Shown: one piece after another, positions 23,602-31,686 of the stretch
How the letters are laid out: each line of letters opens with the position of its first letter
Position numbering within the stretch: position 1 is the first letter of the stretch
DNA from: Terriglobales bacterium
Lineage (GTDB): Bacteria > Acidobacteriota > Terriglobia > Bryobacterales > Bryobacteraceae
Length of the DNA stretch: 38,244 nucleotides
Direction: 5' to 3'
NCBI GenBank assembly: GCA_021372245.1
Contig: JAJFUV010000064.1
Location: 1 to 38,244, forward strand
Notes under the pieces: generated by a model
Databases searched by the model: none
Told to the model about the DNA's origin: nothing
The model's input: the letters and a program-made list of their open reading frames with translations, nothing else
Translations under genes and position numbers: made by a program

Positions 23602-24546
23602 TCACCGCCGGCTGAACTCTTTCCACTCGCGTTCGATGGCAGACTTGTCGGGGCGTCCCGGATGGACCAGGATGCGATAGCGCACCGTGAGGCTTTTGCC
23701 GGCCGGCAGCGTGTACGGTTCGCTCCACAGCGGCGCGGGACTGAAATAGCCGAACGGATGCTTCTCGTCGACGATGTTGTGCCACTGGGTGGGGTGGCGG
23801 AAGCTCTTCGGGTGTTCCAGGATTGCGATCCCCGCCGTCTTTCCCGAGGCTTTGTCAACGAGAGAAAAGTCCTCCCAGCGAGCACGCTTGCCGTTCAAAT
23901 TCTTGGCCATTCCGGGGCAAGCAGTGTCCTCGATGCCTTCGCTGTTCACCAGGCGCCAGTCGCGGCTATTCTGCGCCATTCTTGCCGACATCCCCGCGTA
24001 GCCACCTCCGGAGACGCCGCCTTTCATGAACACGGGCTCGTGACCGGCAGTGAAGACTGCCGACCAGTCAATTCGGTACGATCCGTCTTTGGCCGGCGGA
24101 GTGACCGTGATCGTGCGCTTCTCGCTGAGTATGGGTGGGCCGCCGTCCGGATGATAGCTCAGGGTCAGATCGAATCGCGCCGAGTGGTCGCGTTTCGGCT
24201 GCGCCTTGGCCGTCAAAACATCGGTCGCGCCTGCCAGCTTGCTCTTGTCGCTGCGGTCCCAATAGTTGGCGTGGTTCAGTTCCTTCCAGGAGAACCAAAG
24301 CGCGTAATGCCAGCGATGATCCTTCGGGCCGAGCGCGGTCAATTCGGTCCCGTCAGGAAGGCAAAGCGGGAAAAAGTACGGCTTGGGTAGATCCTTGCCG
24401 TAGTTGAACTGCCATACGACGCGGTCCCCGTTAAGGAGCGCCAATGAAGACTCGCCCTGTTGCCATGCGAATGAATCGCCGGCGGCGGCGAGTGTGCAAA
24501 GCAACATGGCAAGAGCGCATATGCGGATGGCTATATTCGGTTTCAC
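23602..24546 (-). CDS. secreted PmoA-like (DUF6807) protein
   Basis: 314 residues with a GTG start supported by GGGGAGG 4 bp upstream. A signal peptide (about 1-27) precedes a beta-rich domain. Its marker segment, GPKDHRWHYALWFSW followed by NHANYW, matches the 'methane oxygenase PmoA' Pfam family (DUF6807). Despite that name these proteins are not membrane methane monooxygenase subunits. They occur in Planctomycetes and Acidobacteria beside sugar or DUF1080 genes, and their role is not known. It is probably co-transcribed with the NIPSNAP gene. Confidence 0.8.
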   Translation of the reverse strand: MKPNIAIRICALAMLLCTLAAAGDSFAWQQGESSLALLNGDRVVWQFNYGKDLPKPYFFPLCLPDGTELTALGPKDHRWHYALWFSWKELNHANYWDRSDKSKLAGATDVLTAKAQPKRDHSARFDLTLSYHPDGGPPILSEKRTITVTPPAKDGSYRIDWSAVFTAGHEPVFMKGGVSGGGYAGMSARMAQNSRDWRLVNSEGIEDTACPGMAKNLNGKRARWEDFSLVDKASGKTAGIAILEHPKSFRHPTQWHNIVDEKHPFGYFSPAPLWSEPYTLPAGKSLTVRYRILVHPGRPDKSAIEREWKEFSRR

Positions 24547-24619
24547 TTTACCTCCCCGTTCAATTGTCTAAAAGACATACGCATGCCGCAAGGATGTCAG
24601 AGTACGTTATCCTACGACC

Positions 24620-25252
24620 GTGCCCTTGGCGGACGCCCAGCGCCGTGTGAGCGAGGTTGCGGAGGCAGTCACCTTCTTCCTCGCCGTACTGGCCTATCTC
24701 TGGTTCCTCGTGATTCCGTTTCCGTGGCCGGGCCTCCTCATCCTCCTGGCCATTGCGCTTTCGTGGCGCAGGCGCTCGCTGACACCGAAATCGCTGGGAC
24801 TGGGCTGGGCGGAGTTCCGCGCGTCCGGACGGTGCTGGTGGACAGTCTGGACCTTTAGCTTTTCTGCGTTTCTGATTCTGGGTAATCGCAGCCTATTCAG
24901 CTCTACCGCGGTAACGCATGGTGTGGTGTACTTCGCATGGGCCGCCGCGCAGCAGGTCGTCTATCAGTCGATGACCTACCTGCCGCTGCGGGACAACCTG
25001 AAGAGCCGCGCGACGGCGGCGGGGATTGCCGCCATCGCGTTTTCAGCTATGCACGTTCCCAATCCGGTTCTGGTGCCGGCGACTTACGTGTGGGGATTCG
25101 CGTCGAGCCTACTCTTTGAGCGCTGCCGGTCGATTTGGGGATTGGCGCTCCTGCAACTGATGCTTTCGTCAGCGCTGTTCTCGATCGCGCCTCCGGAGCT
25201 GAGCCGCCATTTCCGGATCGGGCCGCATTACTACGCCCCGCTCAGTCCTTGA
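24620..25252 (+). CDS. CPBP-type intramembrane protein with degenerate catalytic motif
   Basis: 210 residues from a GTG at 24620, with about six transmembrane helices. The layout is that of CPBP (CAAX protease/bacteriocin-processing, Abi) proteins: motif 1 at AAAQQVVYQSMTYLPLR, motif 2 at FSAMHVPN, and a C-terminal ERCRSIWGLALLQL helix. In active CPBP enzymes motif 1 is EExxxR; here both glutamates are glutamines, and the last motif lacks its His. Protease activity is therefore doubtful. It ends inside gspD, overlapping it by 11 bp at the 3' ends. Confidence 0.68.
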   Translation: MPLADAQRRVSEVAEAVTFFLAVLAYLWFLVIPFPWPGLLILLAIALSWRRRSLTPKSLGLGWAEFRASGRCWWTVWTFSFSAFLILGNRSLFSSTAVTHGVVYFAWAAAQQVVYQSMTYLPLRDNLKSRATAAGIAAIAFSAMHVPNPVLVPATYVWGFASSLLFERCRSIWGLALLQLMLSSALFSIAPPELSRHFRIGPHYYAPLSP

Positions 25253-27575
25253 TTTCCTTCGCCAGGCCTTTCACCTTGGCCCGGAGTTCCTCGGTGGCGT
25301 CGCGGATCTGGTTAGTGTCGTAGATCACCCGCGGGGTCAACAGGACTACCAGTTCCGTGCGGCCGGTGGAATAGGAGCGGCTGCCGAACAGGCCGCCGAA
25401 CACGGGAATCTTGTGTAGGACGGGAATACCGGCGCTTGACATCGTGTGGCTCTCCTGGATCACGCCTGCGATGGCGACGGTATCGCCGTCCTCCACCGTG
25501 ACCTGGGTATTAATGCTGCGATGCGAGAACGAGGGTGATTGAATGGCGGAACTGGCGGAAGGGGCCACCGGGGCGCTGACGTCCTGGTTGATGTAGAGCG
25601 TCACCACACCGCTGGAATTGATCCGCGCCATGATGTTGAGGGTGATGCCGCTGCTGCGATTCTGCACCGTGCTGGTGAATAGTGCGTTGGTCTGGGCGGA
25701 AGTATACCCCTGGCTGGTCAGCGTAGGTACCTCATCGCCCACGTTCAGCGACGCCGGAACGCTGTCGGTCGCAATGATGCTTGGCGCGGACAGCACTTTG
25801 GCTTTGCTCGATTCGGCCGCCGTCGAAAGGTACGCCATTAGCTCGCGGCTTTTACCTACCACCATACCGGCAGATAGCGCGGTGGTCACAGCACCGCCGA
25901 CGCTCGAAAGGGAGCCCCGGAACTGACGGCCGGTCGCGTTGTCTCCAGTGGAACTAGTGCCCCGCTTCTGCAGGTAAGCCTGCACACCGCTCGATAACGC
26001 GTCGGTGAGATCGACTTCGTAAATCTTGGCGTCGATAAGCACCTGCCGGGGCGCCACGTCCAAGTCTTTGAGCAGCTTCAACACCTGTTTGTACTCCTGC
26101 TCAGTGCCCTGGATCAGCAAGGTGTTATCCATGGGATTCGGCACGACGCGCGGTCCCTTGATCCCGGCGCCCGCGGCACCGGGCGTGAGATACGAGCCGG
26201 TCTGGTCCGCCGCCGATGCCGCAGCCGCGGTGGCCGCTGTAGCGGCAGGAGTGACAGCCGCGCCGGTGTAAACGGGTTGGCCGCCGGTGATAGGAGGGTA
26301 CATGCTTCCGCCATACCCACCATAGCCACCGTACATGTTGCCCATTCCCCCATACATTCCGCCGTAGCCGCCGCCCATACCGCCGTAACCGCCGTACATG
26401 CCACCCATGCCGCCGTACATACCGCCCATGCTACCGTAGCCGCCCATGCTACCGTAGCCGCCCATGCCACCATACATGCCACCCATGCCGCCGTAACCGC
26501 CCGACATGCTCATCAGGCTCATCAGAGCCATGGGATTGCCCGAGTAAAGCGACATGATGGCCATGGCAAGCATCTCAGCCCGGCCGTACTTGACCCGGTA
26601 CACATAGTTGTTGGTGGAACCGGCCGACTCCGTCACTGCCACATCCAGTTTCTTGATCCAGCGGTCGACGTCCTCAAAAACGCCGGGGTTCGGCGCCACC
26701 GCCAGGATGGAGTTGATACGATCCAGGGGCTGGATCTTGAGGGCTCCGCCTTTCTCGCTGAACGAAATGGCTTTGAACAGTTTATCGAGTTCCTTCGCGA
26801 TATCCGTTGGACGGCTGTTCTTCACCTCGAACAACCGCACACGCTGGCTGGCAAAGGCCTCACTGTCGAACAGCGCGATCAGCTCCATGGTGCGCCTCAT
26901 GTTGCGGCCGTTATCCAGAAGGATCAGGAGATTGGCGGCCTCGTGCGAAACCATAGTGGCGCCCTCGCCGATGAACGGTTCGAGCAACTTGGAAAGATCC
27001 GTGACCGTGGCATAGCGTAGGAAGACGAGGTTCAGGATCATCTGCTCCTCGTCGGCGGGCTTCTTCTCGCCGACGACGGGCGAGATAGGCAGGCGCGGGA
27101 CCAGCTTGATGGGCACGATGCGGTACACGTCGCCCACTTTGACCATGGCCGCGCCGTTGATCCGGAGAACCGTGTCCAGCAGGCCTCGAACGTCTAAATC
27201 CTTCGCTTCGCCGTAAGTGTTGATGGTGACCGAACCTTCTTTCATCGTCGGGTCGAAGATATAGTTGATCTTGAGGATGCGCGCCAGCGTATCCACGACC
27301 TGGGTCAGCGAAGCGTTATGAAGGTTGAGAAACGAACCCACCGACGGAGCAGCGGGTTCCGCCGCATGAGTTGTGGCGGCCGCCGGCGTCGCGGCCGGCT
27401 TGTCTTTCGCGGGCTCCGGTTTGGGGGCAGCCTGCTGCGGCTGTTCCGAGGGCGGCAGGGGCTGCGCGACGCCGCCGAATCCTGGGGGAACGCCCCGCTG
27501 TTGCACCTGTGCGGCGCCGCCTGCAACCAGGGTTGCCAACAAGAGCGCTATTGAACAAGCTGGGATTCTCATCAT
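25242..27575 (-). CDS. gspD: type II secretion outer-membrane secretin with Gly/Met/Tyr insertion
   Basis: 777 residues. Signal peptide (1-23), a Pro/Ala-rich linker (30-78), N0 (about 82-158), N1 (about 178-238), N2 (about 243-312), N3 (about 324-509, split by an insertion) and the secretin barrel (about 510-755). The barrel contains LNVGDEVPTLTS, QVTVEDGDTVAIAGV and the closing GRTELVVLLTPRVI. Residues 359-425 are an almost pure Gly/Met/Tyr repeat in the N3 loop, followed by an Ala/Thr-rich stretch. It forms the outer-membrane channel of the secretion system. Start ATG 27575 is 4 bp after the preceding stop. It is the last gene of the operon and is convergent with the CPBP gene. Confidence 0.95.
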   Translation of the reverse strand: MMRIPACSIALLLATLVAGGAAQVQQRGVPPGFGGVAQPLPPSEQPQQAAPKPEPAKDKPAATPAAATTHAAEPAAPSVGSFLNLHNASLTQVVDTLARILKINYIFDPTMKEGSVTINTYGEAKDLDVRGLLDTVLRINGAAMVKVGDVYRIVPIKLVPRLPISPVVGEKKPADEEQMILNLVFLRYATVTDLSKLLEPFIGEGATMVSHEAANLLILLDNGRNMRRTMELIALFDSEAFASQRVRLFEVKNSRPTDIAKELDKLFKAISFSEKGGALKIQPLDRINSILAVAPNPGVFEDVDRWIKKLDVAVTESAGSTNNYVYRVKYGRAEMLAMAIMSLYSGNPMALMSLMSMSGGYGGMGGMYGGMGGYGSMGGYGSMGGMYGGMGGMYGGYGGMGGGYGGMYGGMGNMYGGYGGYGGSMYPPITGGQPVYTGAAVTPAATAATAAAASAADQTGSYLTPGAAGAGIKGPRVVPNPMDNTLLIQGTEQEYKQVLKLLKDLDVAPRQVLIDAKIYEVDLTDALSSGVQAYLQKRGTSSTGDNATGRQFRGSLSSVGGAVTTALSAGMVVGKSRELMAYLSTAAESSKAKVLSAPSIIATDSVPASLNVGDEVPTLTSQGYTSAQTNALFTSTVQNRSSGITLNIMARINSSGVVTLYINQDVSAPVAPSASSAIQSPSFSHRSINTQVTVEDGDTVAIAGVIQESHTMSSAGIPVLHKIPVFGGLFGSRSYSTGRTELVVLLTPRVIYDTNQIRDATEELRAKVKGLAKEIKD
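26301..26501 (-). repeat. Gly/Met/Tyr-coding repeat in gspD
   Basis: About 200 bp encode residues 359-425 of the secretin as units like GGYGGMGGMYGGM. At DNA level an 18-bp unit (ATGCTACCGTAGCCGCCC on the plus strand) is duplicated directly near 26428-26463, and other copies are degenerate. Expansion by slippage is likely. The frame stays open throughout. Confidence 0.85.
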
Positions 27576-27579
27576 GTCG

Positions 27580-28035
27580 TCATTCCTGCGCGGGAACTTT
27601 GACGCTCCCGGCGTCCTGCTCGGGCCGGATTGTCCTCTCGAAGATCTGTTTCTCTTCTTCGGTCATTTCCGATTTCTTCCGTGTCCAGCGCTGCACTCCG
27701 AACGGCGTCTTACGTTCAAAGCGCACGCTGTCGCCATCCTCAATGGCGCGCGTCAGGGACGCCGCGGCGGCCGACGTGGCGGTGGCCGACTTCATGTCTT
27801 TGTCCTCGCCTTTCATCCACCCGAACGGAGTCCGGCGGTAGTTCCAGACTTTCCCTTGCGCATCGACGTAGCGGTAGGTGCCCGGTGAGACTTCGACGGC
27901 TCCTTTGGGCGGGCCGGCGGGCGCGGATGGGGCCGACTGCGCGGCAGCCTTGCGCGGTGGGGTCTTCTTAACACCGTCCCCTGCCACCAAGCCGGCGGCA
28001 ATCAGCACCGCGAGAATCGAAATCCGTATCATCAT
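27580..28035 (-). CDS. small secreted protein of unknown function in the T2SS operon
   Basis: About 151 residues. ATG 28035 is preferred because the GAGAGG at 28043-28048 is well spaced; a TTG at 28041 is too close to it. A signal peptide (about 1-20) is followed by a low-complexity Lys/Pro/Ala linker. Two related segments then follow: VDAQGKVWNYRRTPFGWMKG and FERKTPFGVQRWTRKK. The TPFG motif also occurs at the C-terminus of the next protein upstream in the operon. No homologue of known function is recognised. It lies between the GspC-like gene and gspD, so a periplasmic adaptor between the inner-membrane platform and the secretin is a reasonable guess. Confidence 0.7.
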   Translation of the reverse strand: MMIRISILAVLIAAGLVAGDGVKKTPPRKAAAQSAPSAPAGPPKGAVEVSPGTYRYVDAQGKVWNYRRTPFGWMKGEDKDMKSATATSAAAASLTRAIEDGDSVRFERKTPFGVQRWTRKKSEMTEEEKQIFERTIRPEQDAGSVKVPAQE

Positions 28036-28059
28036 GCGCAAATCCTCTCTAACTGCCTC

Positions 28060-28785
28060 TTACTTAATCGCTTGCCAGCGGCACATATTGCCGAAGGGTG
28101 TTTTCTGCATGACCTTCTTGTACCCGTCGCTGACGGTGCCATCGGGTGCGTTATCGCCCGGCTGGCAGGCGCGCACGTCGCTGTCGAGCTGGATGCCCGG
28201 CTGCGCCGGTGTCGCGTTTGTTATCGTCGTCGGCGCCGGGCTGGCGGCCGCGGCCGCTGGAGCGCCGTTTTGAGCCGCCGCGCCAGACGAGCCCGCCCGT
28301 GCGCGGGCTTCCATCAGCTCAGCCAGGCGGCGGGTGATCTTCTTTCCCTCCCACTCCAAGGTCAATTCGTCGCGCGAGATGATCAACAACTTGAACGCGC
28401 CGATTGTGTCTCCCGCCATGTAGGCGCGGTGCGGCATAGCGGGCTTTTCGCTGAGAAGCGCCATCATCACGCCGCCCAGTTCCATGGTCCCGTGGGCCAC
28501 CGGCAAGGGCGGCATAACTTTCACGGGCGCCGCTTCCACGATCACGTTCGGGTTGCGGTCCGGTACGAACAGCATTTTCTGCGCCACCTCGGCATACTCG
28601 CTAGCAACCAGGGGAGTCACTTTCGCGATGGGGGCCTCCGGCCGGACAACCACACGCGCCGGGGCGCCGCGGCGCATCGCCTCTTCGCGGGCGGTGAGGG
28701 CCTGCCCCATCGAGCGCAGCCGCACCCCGGCGAGCACTATAAGGCCGACGAGCGCCACATCCAAAAGCAGAAGCCGCTTTTTCAA
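28060..28785 (-). CDS. GspC-like (PilP-like) type II secretion linker protein
   Basis: 241 residues from a TTG overlapping the gspM stop (TTGA), with GGGAGG upstream. One transmembrane helix near the N-terminus (5-23) is followed by a periplasmic region with MLFVPDRNPNV and HGTMELGGVMMALLS...AYMAGDTIG, which resembles the homology region of GspC. The segment LLIISRDELTLEWEGKKITRRL is the usual next strand pair. The C-terminus carries KTPFGNMCRW. GspC links the inner-membrane platform to the secretin. The position far from its usual place at the start of gsp operons and the low similarity make the call moderate. Confidence 0.6.
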   Translation of the reverse strand: MKKRLLLLDVALVGLIVLAGVRLRSMGQALTAREEAMRRGAPARVVVRPEAPIAKVTPLVASEYAEVAQKMLFVPDRNPNVIVEAAPVKVMPPLPVAHGTMELGGVMMALLSEKPAMPHRAYMAGDTIGAFKLLIISRDELTLEWEGKKITRRLAELMEARARAGSSGAAAQNGAPAAAAASPAPTTITNATPAQPGIQLDSDVRACQPGDNAPDGTVSDGYKKVMQKTPFGNMCRWQAIK

Positions 28786-29384
28786 AACGCCGGACCTCCC
28801 TTCTTTTCAGGAACCAGCGCGCGCGGCACCACACCGGAGATGGTCAGCCGCACTTGGACGGTCTTACTCTTACGGTTGCCGTTCGCGATGCGCAGGTCCG
28901 AGAGCGACACCAACTCGGGCTGCGCAGTCAGGTCAGCCAGCAGGTTCACCAACTGTTCAATGCGGCATTCGAACATGACGCTCACAGAGGTCTGGCCATA
29001 GGCTCCGAACGGCTGGGTCTGGCCCAACTCGGTGGAGCGCAGGTCGATCGGGGGGGCCTGCGCCTTACCGATCCGGCGCAACACCTGCAGCAATTGCGCC
29101 TGCGCCTGCGCAGCGGTCTCGGCACGGATGATACCCTTCTCGCGCTCCGCCAGGGCTGTGTTGAGACGCTTGAGAGTTGCCTCCTGCACATCCACCGCCG
29201 CCGCCACCTGCCGGTAACGCGCGAGCCGCTTTTCCGCCGCGGCTACGGACACGACCGGCGTGGCGGTCTCCTCAGCGTTGCTTTTCCACAAGGACACCCA
29301 CCTGTAGATCGCCAGGATGGCGAGCAACGCCGCCACTGGCGCGAACAGCAGAAGCGTACGCTTGTCCCTCGCGCTGAGGGTCAT
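28782..29384 (-). CDS. gspM: GspM-like (PilO-like) type II secretion protein
   Basis: 200 residues. One N-terminal transmembrane helix (LLLFAPVAALLAILAIYRW) is followed by a long coiled-coil-prone helix (about 47-108) and a ferredoxin-like C-terminal domain (SVSVMFECRIEQLVNLLADL, LRIANGNRK), as in GspM/PilO. It would pair with GspL in the inner-membrane platform. It overlaps gspL by 4 bp (ATGA). Confidence 0.75.
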   Translation of the reverse strand: MTLSARDKRTLLLFAPVAALLAILAIYRWVSLWKSNAEETATPVVSVAAAEKRLARYRQVAAAVDVQEATLKRLNTALAEREKGIIRAETAAQAQAQLLQVLRRIGKAQAPPIDLRSTELGQTQPFGAYGQTSVSVMFECRIEQLVNLLADLTAQPELVSLSDLRIANGNRKSKTVQVRLTISGVVPRALVPEKKGGPAF

Positions 29385-30700
29385 TGGCTACCCCCCCGGC
29401 GCTGCGAGCGGATGCGGAACATTTCCCCAGCGCCCACCCGCGAAATGGGGCTGGTGAATTCCGAGTTACGGAAGAACTTGGATTGATCCAGCGTCTTCAG
29501 CAGTCCGGCGGCCTGGTCGGCTTCGCCACTCATCGTGACGGTTTCGCGGCTCAGGTCGATGCCATCAAGCCAGATGGGAGACGCGAACACGCGCGTCAAC
29601 TCGTGAAGCGCGTCCAGATCGTTCTTGGGGCGGATGCGGAAGTTATCGAGCTGAATGACGCGTTCCCTCGCCTGCTCCGCGGCCTTTCCGGCTGCCTGCG
29701 AGCGTTTCACCTCGGGCTCCAGGCGCGCAATCTCCGACTCCACGACCGCCAGATAGCGTCGGTCCGCAAGCATGGACTGCACCAAGATAATGATCGCCAG
29801 GATCAGCAGCACTCCGGCCAGCACGGCCGTCGGAATGTACATTACCCGCGAGGACGTGCTGCGAGCCTCAACCGGAAGCAGGTTGACCTTCAGCGCGCCG
29901 CGGGGGCAGGCGGCAGCGAGCGCCGTCGCATATGCCAGCGTCCAATCCGCAACCGCAAACGCCTCCGGCGCCCGGCGCGGGACCGGCAGAATGTCCGCGA
30001 AACTGCGCGGTTCGGCGCCGGGCGCCAGACGCAGCTGCGAGGCCGCCAAGGGGGCCACTCGCTCCGGCGTCACATCGAAGAGTGCCGAGAAAGCCGGCTC
30101 GGTAGGACTCTCCCCGTAGGCTTCCACATCGCCGTCGCGCTCTTCCAGGGCCACGAAGCCATCCGGATCCGGTTGCGCGAGCAACCGGGAAGCCGAATAC
30201 AGGGCCGCGCCCGAAAAAGTGAAGCCGGACACCTTGATGCCGGCCTGTGCGAACAGTTCGCTGTAACGCTCCACTGTCTCACGCTTCGTGATCGCCACCA
30301 GCAGGGAGCCTGCCAGGTGCAATCGCGTGGAATCCCAAATCACGTCATCTTCCGAATACGGGTGCAGGGAGTCGATCTGGTAGCGAATGGCATTGTCGAG
30401 GTCCTTCGCTTCCACGCCGGGCAGGGCCACCTGCCGGGCCACCAGTTCGCCGCGCGGCAACAGAACGGAAGCTGCCAAGTGGGATGCGCCCGTGTGCTTG
30501 AGGAACTCGGCGTACTCGGAGCCCCATTCGGCCGCCGGGCGTGTGCGGAAATGTTCGATTGAAGCCGCCCCCAGGACGACGGCGCCTCCGGGGCGCACGC
30601 GCGCCACCACCACGCGCAGCTGGTCACCCAGGATCTCGATCCCGACTCCGGAGCCAATGGCCAGCCAGCGGCCAAGGTCCGTTCTTTTCAGCGAACCCAT
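29381..30700 (-). CDS. gspL: GspL-type protein (PilM-like actin-fold domain fused to PilN-like domain)
   Basis: 439 residues. The first about 270 residues resemble PilM: GVGIEILGDQLRVVV, then AIRYQIDSLHPYSEDDVIWD and LVAITKRETVERY. A transmembrane helix (about 291-311) follows, then a coiled-coil and ferredoxin-like periplasmic domain of PilN type (HELTRVFASPIWLDGIDLSRETVTMSGEA). This is the arrangement of GspL, which docks the ATPase GspE to the membrane and binds GspM. It overlaps gspK by 13 bp. Confidence 0.82.
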   Translation of the reverse strand: MGSLKRTDLGRWLAIGSGVGIEILGDQLRVVVARVRPGGAVVLGAASIEHFRTRPAAEWGSEYAEFLKHTGASHLAASVLLPRGELVARQVALPGVEAKDLDNAIRYQIDSLHPYSEDDVIWDSTRLHLAGSLLVAITKRETVERYSELFAQAGIKVSGFTFSGAALYSASRLLAQPDPDGFVALEERDGDVEAYGESPTEPAFSALFDVTPERVAPLAASQLRLAPGAEPRSFADILPVPRRAPEAFAVADWTLAYATALAAACPRGALKVNLLPVEARSTSSRVMYIPTAVLAGVLLILAIIILVQSMLADRRYLAVVESEIARLEPEVKRSQAAGKAAEQARERVIQLDNFRIRPKNDLDALHELTRVFASPIWLDGIDLSRETVTMSGEADQAAGLLKTLDQSKFFRNSEFTSPISRVGAGEMFRIRSQRRGGSQ

Positions 30701-31686
30701 ACGTCGTCATACCACCGTAGGATGTGATAGCGGTCTTCGTACTCGCGGGGCAGGAACTTCACCAGCGCCGCCACCGACCGCCGGCTATCTGATAATTGTC
30801 CGTTCGCCACCCGAAGCCGCGCCGTGGCTCGCAAGGTGTACATCACTTCGTCCACCACTCCCAGCCGCGCCGCCGCCGGACCCAGCCCCTCAAGCTGTTT
30901 CATATCTCGAAAGGGCGCGCGGTTGCGCGATTCGACCACGGCGGCAACTTGAGCAGGAGATAGCCCGACGGCCGCGAGCACAATTGGATCGGCCGTATTG
31001 ACATCGAACTGGCTTGTCGCGCCATAGACCGACAAGCAGTCGCGCAGGCCGCCGTGCGGGAGCAGGCGTCCGTCGGGCTCGGGATGGTAGCCACCGTAAA
31101 ACAATTCCGGGGTCATGCCTTTCACAAGGAGTAATTCTTCAATCTCTTCAAATGACGCATGGCGGGACCGAAAAGACGGCGTGAGTGAAAGATAATACTG
31201 GTCGAACGGCGTCTGCAGGCCCGATGGGGCCGCCGTGCGCCAGTCCAGGATGGCCCGCACGACCTCCTGGGCGCGATCCATGGGAGCGCCGGCAGCCGTC
31301 ACCAGCCGCAGCAAGTCCTCCGGGGGTGAGGTGTTTAGGCTCATTTTGGAGGACTCCGGAATGATTTCGACCACCGCCTCCCCGGTGGGGAATGCGAAGT
31401 GTAACCGAGGCATGGGAGGCGCGTAATAGCGTGGGCTTCCATCCGGATTTCTGGCCGCGCTGCCCCAGAGCATGTAGAGCAGCGCGCGGTCCACGGCGCC
31501 CGACGCCAGGAAGTAGGTGCGCGCGCCTTCGGAATACGTGGAAGCGCGCTCGGTTTCGCCGCGCACCGAATTGGCCACAGCAAAGGCTATGGCACCGAGG
31601 GCTGCGGAAAGCCAAAGCACGGTGAGCAGCGCGGCACCCCGTCTGCGGCATGCATTAGCGCGTATTTGTATATGGTGCCAGCACAT
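30688..31686 (-). CDS. gspK: type II secretion minor pseudopilin GspK
   Basis: 332 residues. A prepilin-like start (CRRRGAALLTVLWLSAALGAIAFAV) is followed by a long soluble region. The helical segment SFEEIEELLLVKGMTPELF and the two helix-hairpin-helix-like parts FDVNTADPIVLAAVG and RDMKQLEGLGPAAARLG match GspK. GspK caps the pseudopilus tip together with GspI and GspJ. The ATG lies 32 bp inside gspJ. The usual Glu at position +5 of the mature helix is absent, as in other GspK proteins. Confidence 0.88.
   Translation of the reverse strand: MCWHHIQIRANACRRRGAALLTVLWLSAALGAIAFAVANSVRGETERASTYSEGARTYFLASGAVDRALLYMLWGSAARNPDGSPRYYAPPMPRLHFAFPTGEAVVEIIPESSKMSLNTSPPEDLLRLVTAAGAPMDRAQEVVRAILDWRTAAPSGLQTPFDQYYLSLTPSFRSRHASFEEIEELLLVKGMTPELFYGGYHPEPDGRLLPHGGLRDCLSVYGATSQFDVNTADPIVLAAVGLSPAQVAAVVESRNRAPFRDMKQLEGLGPAAARLGVVDEVMYTLRATARLRVANGQLSDSRRSVAALVKFLPREYEDRYHILRWYDDVWVR

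Noticed and set aside
23551..24390. Plus-strand open frame of about 280 codons opposite the PmoA-like gene
   Set aside because: The minus strand gives a signal peptide, a ribosome binding site and a known family; the plus frame shows none of these.
26301..26501. Short repeated units that could look like a CRISPR array or minisatellite
   Set aside because: The units are contiguous, lack unique spacers and code for a continuous Gly/Met/Tyr stretch in gspD.
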